Shown in pieces: positions 1-6,326 of a stretch of 6,659 nt of DNA. Below the pieces are notes generated by a model. That model did not search any database. It saw only the letters and a list, made by a program, of their open reading frames with translations, and was not told where the DNA came from. The DNA is from an uncultured Clostridia bacterium (lineage in GTDB: Bacteria > Bacillota > Clostridia > Lachnospirales > CAG-274): NCBI GenBank assembly GCA_947629215.1, contig CANRCU010000133.1:1-6659 (forward strand). The letters run 5' to 3'. Numbering within the stretch: the stretch's first letter is position 1; each line of letters begins with the position of its first letter. Position numbers and translations under genes: made by a program.

Positions 1-701
1 AGATGCGGCGTAAAATTAAGAACGACAGGTTCGCCCGCCGCATAGGAAAGCTGTTCCTCTATCTCGGGTGTATGGCGGTGACACGCTATTTTATATGCCT
101 TGACGGACTCGTTCAGCTCGCAGTAATGATTCGGGAGTGAAAGACCCCTGCCTGCACCCGTTGCGCCCGACTTTGCATCTATTATGACCGAATCCGTATC
201 TATCATTTTTTCCTTAAAAAGCGGATACAGCGAAAGTATGCTGCAAGTGGTATAACAGCCCGGGTTAGCGACTATACGTCTGCCTCTTATCCTTTCGCGG
301 TTTATCTCGCACAATCCGTAAACTGCTTCGGGCAGTATATCTTTTGCATAATGCGTTGTATACCATTTTTCGTACACATCAATATCCTGCAAACGAAAAT
401 CAGCCCCAAGGTCGATTATTTTGGTTTTGGAAAGTATATCTTCGCTGACTTTTTTGCTTGCCACACCGTGGGGTAACGCAAGAAAGGTGACGTCACATTC
501 TTCCGACATTTTTTCTATATCTTCTTCTTCGCATATATAATCGGGTATGTGTCTGTAACTCTCGTATACCTCCGCATAGCCTTTCCCGCTGTATGACTGC
601 GATGTAAGCGTATGTATCTCAGCCTTTGGATGCTGAGTTATAATGCGTACCAACTCGCTGCCCGCATAACCCGTTGCGCCGATTATACCAACTTTTATCA
701 T
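1..701 (-). CDS. argC: N-acetyl-gamma-glutamyl-phosphate reductase ArgC (partial, C-terminus outside window)
   Basis: ArgC reduces N-acetylglutamyl-5-phosphate to N-acetylglutamate 5-semialdehyde with NADPH, the third step of arginine synthesis, in the cytoplasm. The 233 visible residues, of a usual length near 345, start MIKVGIIGATGYAGSE, a dinucleotide-binding loop with glycines 8, 11 and 14. The active-site motif NPGCYTT places the catalytic cysteine at residue 149, followed by KSGATGAGRG (177-186). The HRHTPEI segment (208-214) carries the conserved histidine. The reading frame runs off the left edge at a TPH motif that is also typical of the family. The start is fixed by GGAGG at 710-714, 8 bases from the ATG. 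The gene is divergent from argG and its promoter carries an arginine box. argJ, argB or argD may follow beyond the edge, but that is inference from common gene order. Confidence 0.96.
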   Translation of the reverse strand, partial: MIKVGIIGATGYAGSELVRIITQHPKAEIHTLTSQSYSGKGYAEVYESYRHIPDYICEEEDIEKMSEECDVTFLALPHGVASKKVSEDILSKTKIIDLGADFRLQDIDVYEKWYTTHYAKDILPEAVYGLCEINRERIRGRRIVANPGCYTTCSILSLYPLFKEKMIDTDSVIIDAKSGATGAGRGLSLPNHYCELNESVKAYKIACHRHTPEIEEQLSYAAGEPVVLNFTPH

Positions 702-750
702 ATTAAATTCCTCCGTTTATTTATAAAATACAAACTTATTCTATGCTTTT

Positions 751-767
751 ACGGATATATGCTCCGT
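751..767 (-). other. small hairpin at the predicted 5' end of the argC transcript
   Basis: ACGGA (751-755) and TCCGT (763-767) form a perfect 5-bp stem with a 7-base loop. On the minus strand it begins about 3 bases after the predicted argC transcript start. It may shield the 5' end of the mRNA, or it may be chance. It is too short to be a terminator and no U-tract follows. Confidence 0.35.
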
Positions 768-770
768 TGT

Positions 771-784
771 TGAATAATTATACA
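771..784. promoter_or_regulatory. ArgR/AhrC arginine box candidate over the argC -10
   Basis: TGAATAATTATACA matches the core arginine box TGAAT-N4-ATTCA at 9 of 10 defined positions, with one mismatch in the right half. It covers the argC -10 element completely, where a bound ArgR/AhrC hexamer with arginine would block polymerase. The ARG box consensus is established for ArgR/AhrC regulators. That this genome has such a regulator is inferred, as no argR gene is in the window. Confidence 0.62.
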
Positions 785-805
785 TCAAAAAAGAATTTTA
801 TGCAA
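777..805 (-). promoter_or_regulatory. sigma-A-like promoter for argC
   Basis: On the minus strand a TTGCAT -35 element (805-800) is separated by exactly 17 bases from a perfect TATAAT -10 element (782-777). Transcription should begin near 770, giving a leader of about 68 bases before the argC start. The -10 element lies inside an arginine-box-like palindrome. This is a sequence match only; the start site is not shown experimentally. Confidence 0.72.
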
Positions 806-840
806 GAACTATTTTTAATTTCTTTCAAAAATTGTCATTT

Positions 841-854
841 TGTACTTGAATACA
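841..854. promoter_or_regulatory. weak arginine-box-like palindrome over the argG -35
   Basis: TGTACTTGAATACA has TGTA/TACA ends in dyad symmetry and matches TGAAT-N4-ATTCA at 7 of 10 positions. It spans the argG -35 element. ArgR/AhrC hexamers usually bind two or more boxes, so a degenerate second site near the good box at 771-784 is plausible. The match alone is weak. Confidence 0.32.
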
Positions 855-875
855 CAACGTATGATGTGTTATAAT
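846..875 (+). promoter_or_regulatory. extended -10 promoter for argG-argH
   Basis: A TTGAAT -35 element (846-851), an 18-base spacer and a perfect TATAAT -10 element (870-875) preceded by TGT (867-869) form an extended -10 promoter. The start is expected near 882, leaving a leader of about 46 bases before argG. The -35 elements of this promoter and the divergent argC promoter are 40 bases apart, so one regulator could act on both. Confidence 0.75.
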
Positions 876-892
876 CAAAACAAATATATAAC

Positions 893-907
893 GAACCGTT
901 GCGGTTC
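893..907 (+). other. small hairpin in the argG leader
   Basis: GAACCG (893-898) and CGGTTC (902-907) form a perfect 6-bp stem around a 3-base TTG loop. It lies in the short argG leader, 8 bases ahead of the GGAGG ribosome site (916-920). It leaves that site free, so a role in sequestering it is unlikely. A role in mRNA stability is possible. Confidence 0.4.
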
Positions 908-927
908 CCGAAAATGGAGGTTTTAAA

Positions 928-2148
928 ATGAGTAGAAAAATCGTTTTGGCTTATTCCGGCGGTCTTGATACGACCGTTATAATCCCGTGGTTGAAAGAAC
1001 TTTATGACGATGCCGAGGTCATAGCGGTCTGCGCCGATGTCGGACAGGGCAGTGAAACCGACGGACTTGAAGAACGCGCGCTTTCAACAGGCGCAAGCAA
1101 GCTTTATATCGAAGACCTTACGGAAGAATTTATTACCGATGTCATTTATCCGACAGTTAAATCCAACGCAGTTTACGAGGGCAAATATCTCCTTGGCACA
1201 TCAATGGCAAGACCCATTATCGCCAAAAGACTTGTTGAGATAGCGCGCAAGGAAGGCGCTTTTGCTATCTGCCACGGCGCTACGGGCAAGGGTAACGATC
1301 AGGTTCGTTTTGAGCTTACGGTAAAGGCTCTTGCACCCGATATAAAGATAATTGCACCATGGAAAATGGACGAATGGAAAATGCAGTCAAGAGAGGACGA
1401 GATTGCTTATCTTGAAGAACGCGGCATACCCGTACCCATGAAAAAGGACGACAGTTACAGCCGTGACCGCAACTTATGGCATATAAGCCACGAAGGTCTT
1501 GAGCTTGAAGACCCTGTGAACGAGCCGAATTTCGATCATCTTTTACAGCTTTCCGTTACACCCGAAAAAGCGCCCGACAAAGATACTTATATCGAGATCG
1601 AATTTGAAAAAGGTATCCCCGTTGCCATTGACGGTAAAAAACTCTCTCCGATAGAGCTTATGACAAAGCTCAACGAAGTAGGCGGCGCAAACGGTATCGG
1701 TATAGCCGATATTGTCGAAAACCGTGTTGTAGGTATGAAATCGCGCGGCGTTTACGAAACACCCGGCGGTACGATACTTATGTATGCTCACAGAGAGCTT
1801 GAATATTTATGCTTGGACAAACAGACACAGCAGTTCCGCGAAACTATCGCAACAAAATATGCCGAATTGTTATACAGCGGCGAATGGTATACACCGCTCA
1901 GGGAAGCGCTTGATGCCTTCAACAACTCCATACAGGAAGTCGTTACGGGTAAAGTAAGGCTCAAACTCTATAAGGGCAATATCATTTCGGCAGGCTCGTC
2001 GTCACCATACAGCCTTTACGATGCCGATATAGCGAGCTTTACCACGGGCGAGCTTTACAGCCACAAAGATGCCGTTGGTTTTATCAACCTGTTCGGTCTG
2101 CCTTTGAAAGTCCGCGCAATGATGAAAGCAAAAAACGAAAATAAATAA
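928..2148 (+). CDS. argG: Argininosuccinate synthase ArgG
   Basis: ArgG joins citrulline and aspartate with ATP to give argininosuccinate, AMP and pyrophosphate, the next-to-last step of arginine synthesis, as a cytoplasmic tetramer. The 406-residue length fits the family (about 400). The N-type ATP-pyrophosphatase loop AYSGGLDTT lies at residues 8-16, with Thr16 where Ser is more common. The second family signature GATGKGNDQVRF is at 117-128. The citrulline/aspartate-binding middle and the C-terminal oligomerisation helix (ending AMMKAKNENK) are intact. The start is set by GGAGG at 916-920, 7 bases from the ATG. argH begins 15 bases after the stop, so the two are an operon from the promoter at 846-875, probably arginine-repressed. 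Confidence 0.98.
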   Translation: MSRKIVLAYSGGLDTTVIIPWLKELYDDAEVIAVCADVGQGSETDGLEERALSTGASKLYIEDLTEEFITDVIYPTVKSNAVYEGKYLLGTSMARPIIAKRLVEIARKEGAFAICHGATGKGNDQVRFELTVKALAPDIKIIAPWKMDEWKMQSREDEIAYLEERGIPVPMKKDDSYSRDRNLWHISHEGLELEDPVNEPNFDHLLQLSVTPEKAPDKDTYIEIEFEKGIPVAIDGKKLSPIELMTKLNEVGGANGIGIADIVENRVVGMKSRGVYETPGGTILMYAHRELEYLCLDKQTQQFRETIATKYAELLYSGEWYTPLREALDAFNNSIQEVVTGKVRLKLYKGNIISAGSSSPYSLYDADIASFTTGELYSHKDAVGFINLFGLPLKVRAMMKAKNENK

Positions 2149-2163
2149 CAGAGGTAAAAAATT

Positions 2164-3540
2164 ATGAAACTTTGGGGCGGAAGATTTACCGGATCCACAG
2201 ACAGTTTTACGGATCATTTTCACAGCTCGATAAGCTTTGACAGCCGAATGTACCGTCAGGATATACTGGGCAGTGTCGCTCACTCCAAAATGCTCGGAAA
2301 ACAGGGCATAATCTCTCAACAGGACAGCGAGCTTATACAAAAAACACTGCTTGAGATACTTTCGGATATAGAAAACGGCAAAGTCACCTTTGACGAACAG
2401 GCGGAAGATATTCACATGAATATAGAAACAATTCTTATAAGTCGGATCGGCGATGTCGGCAAGCGTCTGCATACGGGCAGGAGCCGTAACGACCAGGTCG
2501 CGCTCGACATAAGGATGTATCTCAAAGACGAAATAAAAAATATCCAAAAATTGCTTACGGAGCTTATAGAAACACTTGTTTCAATGGCAGAAAAAAATAT
2601 ACGGACCATAATGCCGGGCTACACACATTTGCAAAATGCTCAGCCGGTCACATTTGCGCATCATCTGCTTGCTTATACCGAAATGTTCAAACGCGATAAC
2701 GAGCGCCTTGACGATGCATACAAGCGCACAAACGTCATGCCGCTTGGCAGCGGCGCCCTTGCTACCACAACTTATCCGCTTGACCGTGATTTTGTATGTC
2801 GGGAGCTTGGGTTTGATTCCGTTACTCTAAACAGCATGGACGGCGTAAGCGACAGGGATTTTGTTATAGAGCTTTTAAGCGTACTTTCCATAATTATGAT
2901 GCATCTTAGCCGTTTCTGCGAAGAAATAATAATATGGAACTCGCAGCAGTATAAATTTGTGGAAATGGACGACGCCTACTCTACGGGTTCTTCTATAATG
3001 CCGCAGAAAAAAAATCCCGATATGGCGGAGCTTATACGCGGCAAAACAGGGCGTGTATACGGTCATTTGATGAGTATGCTCACCACAATGAAGGGTATAC
3101 CTCTTGCATACAACAAAGATATGCAGGAGGATAAAGAGGGCGTTTTTGATGCTGTTGATACCCTTAAAATGTGTCTGCCCGTGTTCACCCGTATGATAGG
3201 TACAATGACCGTAAACAAGGACAATATGTACCGTGCCGCAAAGGGCGGTTTTATGAACGCCACCGACGCTGCGGACTGGCTTGTTAAACATGGCGTGCCT
3301 TTCCGCGACGCTCATGCGATAGTCGGCAGACTTGTGCTTTATTGCATAGATCATTCAAAATCGCTTGACGAGCTGACACTTGACGAGTTTAAAGCGGAAA
3401 GCGACATATTTACGGAAGATATTTACAATGCTATAAAGCTTGAAACTTGTGTAAATTCCAGAACGGTCGCAGGCGGTCCGTCCGAAAGCTATATCAAAAA
3501 GCTTATTGCAATAAATAAAGATTATTTGAACGGCAGATAA
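2164..3540 (+). CDS. argH: Argininosuccinate lyase ArgH
   Basis: ArgH splits argininosuccinate into arginine and fumarate, ending arginine synthesis; it is a homotetramer of the fumarase/aspartase superfamily. The 458 residues match the normal length. The N-terminus KLWGGRFTGSTDSF is typical. Family blocks follow in order: EDIHMNIE (81-88), GRSRNDQVALD (105-115), PGYTHLQNAQP (151-161) with His155, and the signature loop GSSIMPQKKNP (275-285), which carries the catalytic serine region. KGIPLAYNKDMQEDKE (310-325) is also conserved. AGAGG (2150-2154) gives a ribosome site 9 bases ahead of the ATG, and the 15-base gap from argG points to co-transcription. No clear terminator follows, so reading into the next gene is possible. 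Confidence 0.98.
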   Translation: MKLWGGRFTGSTDSFTDHFHSSISFDSRMYRQDILGSVAHSKMLGKQGIISQQDSELIQKTLLEILSDIENGKVTFDEQAEDIHMNIETILISRIGDVGKRLHTGRSRNDQVALDIRMYLKDEIKNIQKLLTELIETLVSMAEKNIRTIMPGYTHLQNAQPVTFAHHLLAYTEMFKRDNERLDDAYKRTNVMPLGSGALATTTYPLDRDFVCRELGFDSVTLNSMDGVSDRDFVIELLSVLSIIMMHLSRFCEEIIIWNSQQYKFVEMDDAYSTGSSIMPQKKNPDMAELIRGKTGRVYGHLMSMLTTMKGIPLAYNKDMQEDKEGVFDAVDTLKMCLPVFTRMIGTMTVNKDNMYRAAKGGFMNATDAADWLVKHGVPFRDAHAIVGRLVLYCIDHSKSLDELTLDEFKAESDIFTEDIYNAIKLETCVNSRTVAGGPSESYIKKLIAINKDYLNGR

Positions 3541-3544
3541 TGCC

Positions 3545-3572
3545 TTAACCGCCGGTATTAACACAGTATAAA
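3545..3572 (+). promoter_or_regulatory. weak promoter candidate for the binding-protein gene
   Basis: TTAACC (3545-3550), a 16-base spacer and TATAAA (3567-3572) resemble a weak sigma-A promoter. A second A/T-rich -10-like TATAAT sits at 3574-3579 without a matching -35. The 58-base gap after argH has no terminator hairpin. The downstream gene could therefore have its own promoter, depend on the arg operon, or both. Confidence 0.28.
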
Positions 3573-3598
3573 TTATAATTTAATTAAGGAGAGATCTT

Positions 3599-4489
3599 AT
3601 GAAAAAAACAAAAAAAATAATGGCGGCTGCTCTTGCAAGTATAATGCTTGTTTCTCTCATCGGCTGCGGCAGCTCGGATGAAGGCTCTGCAGAAACCGCT
3701 CAGACAAACGAAACAGCCGAAACATCATCGGCGCCCGATACTGCGGAAATCAAAACTGTTGAGGACGGTAAACTCATATGGGCGACCAATGCGCAATTTG
3801 AACCATATGAATTTCTTGACGGCAATACCGTTGTCGGTATAGATGCAGATATTATTGCAGCCATTGCCGATAAAAGCGGTCTTGAACCCGTATGCTCCGA
3901 TATGAAATTTGAGGCTGTTATCGAGGCTGTTGCTTCCGGCGAGGCGGATATTGCGGCAGCAGGTTTATCGGAATCTGCCGAAAGAGCCGACGATGTTGAT
4001 TTTTCAATACCTTATGCCGATGCAAGTCAGGTAGTTATCGTGCGTTTTGACTCGCCGATAAAAACAGCAAACGAGCTTGCGGGATGCAATGTAGGCGTTC
4101 TTGGCAGCTCTACGGGTGAAAAATATGTCACCGAAAATTATTCCGATACCACGGTATCAAGTTATGCCAATGCTGCCGAAGCCGTTGACGCGCTTGCAAG
4201 CAAGGATATAGACGCTGTCGTTATAGACAACGACACTGCCGTTTATTACACGGACAAAAACGACGACCTTGCGATACTTGACGGAGTTCTTACCGATGAG
4301 CATTATTCAATAGCTGTTTCTAAGGGTAACACCGAGCTTCTGAATGCTGTGAACTCTGCAATAACCGAGCTTGAAGAAAGCGGCGAGCTTGATGAGATCA
4401 AAGCAAAATACAAAGCCGAGCTTGAACAGGATACAGAGGAAACCACAACCGAGGTTGAAACCGATACGGAAGAAACCACAGCCGCATAA
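3599..4489 (+). CDS. Amino-acid ABC transporter substrate-binding lipoprotein (SBP_bac_3 family)
   Basis: This is an extracytoplasmic receptor that would bind an amino acid and pass it to an ABC permease. Residues 1-22 are a lipoprotein signal peptide with lipobox LIGC, so Cys23 would be lipidated and anchored to the membrane. A Ser/Thr/Glu-rich linker (24-56) leads to the type-3 binding domain (about 58-275): AQFEPYEF (65-72), GIDADII (80-86), AGLSESAER (121-129) with Arg129, SIPYA (136-140), GSSTGEKY (169-176) and VVIDND (207-212) with Asp210. Arg129 and Asp210 fit the known carboxylate and amino contacts for an alpha-amino acid. The tail from 276 is acidic, with DTEETT occurring twice. AGGAG (3587-3591) sets the start. 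No permease or ATPase is adjacent. Position after argH hints at a basic amino acid, but cystine or a polar amino acid fits equally well. Confidence 0.88.
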   Translation: MKKTKKIMAAALASIMLVSLIGCGSSDEGSAETAQTNETAETSSAPDTAEIKTVEDGKLIWATNAQFEPYEFLDGNTVVGIDADIIAAIADKSGLEPVCSDMKFEAVIEAVASGEADIAAAGLSESAERADDVDFSIPYADASQVVIVRFDSPIKTANELAGCNVGVLGSSTGEKYVTENYSDTTVSSYANAAEAVDALASKDIDAVVIDNDTAVYYTDKNDDLAILDGVLTDEHYSIAVSKGNTELLNAVNSAITELEESGELDEIKAKYKAELEQDTEETTTEVETDTEETTAA

Positions 4490-4516
4490 AATATCGGTAA
4501 TTCAGAACGAAACAAT

Positions 4517-4554
4517 CAGTCAGATCCCCGCCGTTTGGCGGGGATCTCGGACTG
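4517..4554 (+). terminator. strong hairpin after the binding-protein gene, no U-tract
   Basis: A perfect 10-bp stem, GATCCCCGCC (4523-4532) with GGCGGGGATC (4537-4546), closes on a GTTT loop. It is extended outward by CAGTC (4517-4521) with GACTG (4550-4554) across a small A/TCG internal loop. It begins 27 bases after the stop codon, where a terminator is expected, but the following bases (TATAGAAG) contain no run of T. It may be a factor-dependent or partial terminator, or a structure that protects the mRNA 3' end. Confidence 0.55.
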
Positions 4555-4604
4555 TATAGAAGATATTCCGCCAAAACAAATATTATAAAAGAAAGGAAGT
4601 CTGT

Positions 4605-4835
4605 ATGGATCAAAAAGAAACAGAAATTTTCAGCCGCGCTTATCAATCATACCTTATGGGCGGTGACTTGCATATTGTAAATTTCAACAAGCGCAATGAT
4701 ATAAACAAAGCTAACGAAAACGCAGTCGATCACCTGCAGGAGCTTGGATATATCAATATAACTTTCAAATCGGAAAAACGCATAAAATTCACCTTGACCG
4801 ATAAAGGTATAGAATACGGCAGTACTCTGTTCTGA
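4605..4835 (+). CDS. Small winged-helix-like protein, function unknown
   Basis: The product has 76 residues with no signal peptide or membrane segment, so it is cytoplasmic. I do not recognise a named family. Residues 4-18 look helical and 35-48 (ANENAVDHLQELGYI) resemble the recognition helix of a winged-helix domain. Residues 49-64 (INITFKSEKRIKFTLT) would be the two-strand wing, and LTDKGIEYG (64-72) is the closing helix often seen in MarR/PadR/YjcQ-like proteins. AAGGAAG (4593-4599) precedes the ATG at a proper distance, and a strong terminator follows 22 bases after the stop. It lies between two hairpins, so it is probably its own transcription unit, though no convincing promoter was seen. 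A DNA-binding or protein-binding role is inference only. Confidence 0.72.
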   Translation: MDQKETEIFSRAYQSYLMGGDLHIVNFNKRNDINKANENAVDHLQELGYINITFKSEKRIKFTLTDKGIEYGSTLF

Positions 4836-4857
4836 ATATCGACAGGTAAATGATAAT

Positions 4858-4903
4858 AAAAACTGCTGCCAAAATGTTTTGCACAATTTGGCAGCAGTTT
4901 TTT
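4858..4903. terminator. bidirectional intrinsic terminator between convergent units
   Basis: A perfect 16-bp stem pairs 4858-4873 with 4887-4902 (core CTGCTGCC / GGCAGCAG) around a 13-base loop. The plus-strand copy ends in a run of six T (4898-4903). On the minus strand the matching A-run (4858-4862) gives a U-tract. It lies between the convergent 76-residue gene and the P-loop gene and should stop transcription from both sides. Confidence 0.92.
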
Positions 4904-4935
4904 ATGTATGTTTAAGAATTTTTATCTGAATAAAT

Positions 4936-5349
4936 TCAAATAAGCATATCCTTTAATTCCTCGGGAATTTTCTTCTCATCTGTATTTGCCGCAATTATAA
5001 AATCAACAGTGTATTTTTCACTTATTTCTTTCAGTTTAACCGCAAGTTTTATTATATCTTCGCCTTCAAGGTCTTTTACTATCTTAAAAAGACCGTCAAT
5101 ATATATTTTTTCAATATCGTGATCCTGCGAATAAAGACCATAGATAAAACCTATAAGCTCACGATATTTGGATAATGCGAACTCGGACGTATCAACAAAA
5201 CGAATATTATGTGTCAGATCATAAACGTGCCTACTGTCATCATCAAGATAAACTATATGACCGTTTGCAGCTTTCATAGCTGTATTTGCCATATCAATAA
5301 GTTTTTTTGTTTTGCCTTCACCTTTTCCGCCTGCGAGAATCTGAACCAT
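4936..5349 (-). CDS. Orphan small P-loop NTP-binding protein, function unknown
   Basis: The product has 137 residues, is soluble, and has the core of a P-loop NTPase. Walker A is GGKGEGKT (7-14), right after the first strand. A second strand, IVYLDDD (32-38), follows. Walker B is the hydrophobic strand KIYIDG (81-86) with Asp85. A last strand, DFIIAANTDE (116-125), carries a sensor-like polar Asn. The compact fold is reminiscent of thymidine-kinase or RecA-like cores, but no substrate domain, zinc site or partner domain is present. I recall similar small ATP-binding proteins of unknown role in Clostridia; this is memory, not a search. AAAGGAGG (5358-5365) lies 8 bases ahead of the ATG. The gene is the last before the bidirectional terminator and 156 bases downstream of proC on the same strand. 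Confidence 0.85.
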   Translation of the reverse strand: MVQILAGGKGEGKTKKLIDMANTAMKAANGHIVYLDDDSRHVYDLTHNIRFVDTSEFALSKYRELIGFIYGLYSQDHDIEKIYIDGLFKIVKDLEGEDIIKLAVKLKEISEKYTVDFIIAANTDEKKIPEELKDMLI

Positions 5350-5424
5350 AGAAATCTCCTCCTTTAGTATTTTTAAAGTTCACGAAACAAACCAAATATT
5401 ACATTTGTGTTTATTGCACCTATA

Positions 5425-5452
5425 TTTATATATTCTGTACAGATTATACAAA
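5425..5452 (-). promoter_or_regulatory. weak promoter candidate for the P-loop gene
   Basis: On the minus strand TTTGTA (5452-5447) and TATAAA (5430-5425) are separated by 16 bases. A perfect TATAAT also occurs at 5448-5443, but without a usable -35. The 156-base gap is very A/T-rich, so chance matches are likely. It has no terminator after proC, and read-through from proC is the alternative. Confidence 0.25.
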
Positions 5453-5505
5453 TCCTTTTTTATTTTTTTATTTTTATAATTATTTTTGACCAAGCCGCTC
5501 AAAGC

Positions 5506-6309
5506 TCAACCACCGAGTTCCTTATCCTTTAAAACACTGTTTTCCACTGCCTTGACAATACCGGCGGTGAATTTATATTCTTCAAGCGTACATACACCTT
5601 CTATTGTAGTACCGCCGGGAGAACACACCTTATCCGTAAGCTCGGCAGGGTGCATACCGCTTTTTGCATACATTGAAGCGCTGCCTATAACAGCCTGAGC
5701 AGCAATCTCGAGCGCCTGTTTTTTATTCATGCCCATTTTCTGCGCGCCTCTTGCCAACGCATCTATAAACATATATACATATGCAGGCGAACAGCCTGCA
5801 ATGGCTGTAAACACAGCAAACTGCTTTTCGGGTATCTCGACCGCAAGCCCAAAAGCCGACAGATAACCCCTTATAATTGAAAGCTGCTCGTCGGAAACGT
5901 TTTTATTGCCACAATAAGCCGTTGCCGACATAAGTATTTCGGCATTTATATTGGGCATTATCCTTATAATCGGCAAATCAAAGCCGAACATTTCCTCTAT
6001 GGACGATATTGTCATACCCGCCGCCATAGACACAACAAGCGGTCTCTTTTTTTCTATGAAGCCCTTTATTTCTTTTATCAGCGGACCGAAAGAAACAGGC
6101 TTAACGCCCAAAAAGATTATATCGCTGTTTTTCGTAAGCTCTTCATAGCTTGAGCAGCCTGTAACACCGTATTCTTCAACTTGCTTTTTCTGAAGTTCGG
6201 CATTATTTCTGATTATAAATATATCTTTCGGGCTTACAGCATCCGCTTTTATAAGACCTTTGAATATCGCGCCTGCCATATTGCCGGCACCTATAAAACC
6301 AAGTTTCAT
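5506..6309 (-). CDS. proC: Pyrroline-5-carboxylate reductase ProC
   Basis: ProC reduces 1-pyrroline-5-carboxylate to proline with NAD(P)H, the last step of proline synthesis, in the cytoplasm. Its 267 residues match the family length. The Rossmann loop is GFIGAGNMA (4-12), followed by the GVKP strand end (68-71), RIMPN (116-120) and the substrate/dimer region AGCSPAYVY (171-179). The family signature is SPGGTTIEG (230-238). AGCSPAY replaces the commoner SGSGPAY, a variation that should not abolish function. GGAG (6318-6321) lies 8 bases before the ATG. A 29-base inverted repeat sits just upstream. The upstream NadA-like gene ends 57 bases away on the same strand, and no terminator is evident in either flank, so co-transcription is plausible. 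Confidence 0.97.
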   Translation of the reverse strand: MKLGFIGAGNMAGAIFKGLIKADAVSPKDIFIIRNNAELQKKQVEEYGVTGCSSYEELTKNSDIIFLGVKPVSFGPLIKEIKGFIEKKRPLVVSMAAGMTISSIEEMFGFDLPIIRIMPNINAEILMSATAYCGNKNVSDEQLSIIRGYLSAFGLAVEIPEKQFAVFTAIAGCSPAYVYMFIDALARGAQKMGMNKKQALEIAAQAVIGSASMYAKSGMHPAELTDKVCSPGGTTIEGVCTLEEYKFTAGIVKAVENSVLKDKELGG

Positions 6310-6326
6310 GTAAATATCTCCTTTTT

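Noticed and set aside
172..185. Possible defect in ArgC because the frame has no stop
   Set aside because: The frame is open to the window edge and all family motifs are in order; it is simply truncated by the window.
2002..2547. Open antisense frame of 181 codons across the argG-argH junction
   Set aside because: It lies opposite two well-conserved genes, has no ribosome site, and reads as a shadow of their codon pattern.
2875..3354. Open antisense frame of 159 codons inside argH
   Set aside because: It is fully opposite conserved argH sequence, with Tyr/His-rich composition typical of reverse-complement shadows.
3574..3579. Perfect TATAAT ahead of the binding-protein gene
   Set aside because: No -35-like element at 16-18 bases upstream; more likely part of the A/T-rich spacer.
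4398..4646. Antisense frame over the terminator-like hairpin
   Set aside because: It crosses the acidic tail of one real gene, the hairpin and the start of another; no ribosome site or family likeness.
4927..4938. TGAATAAATTCA, looking like an arginine box
   Set aside because: The half-sites are only 2 bases apart instead of 4, and it overlaps the 3' end of the P-loop gene near a terminator, not a promoter.
5491..5508. Possible proC terminator from the AGC/GCT pairing near the stop codon
   Set aside because: The stem is only about 3 bp and the following minus-strand sequence is A-rich, not U-rich.
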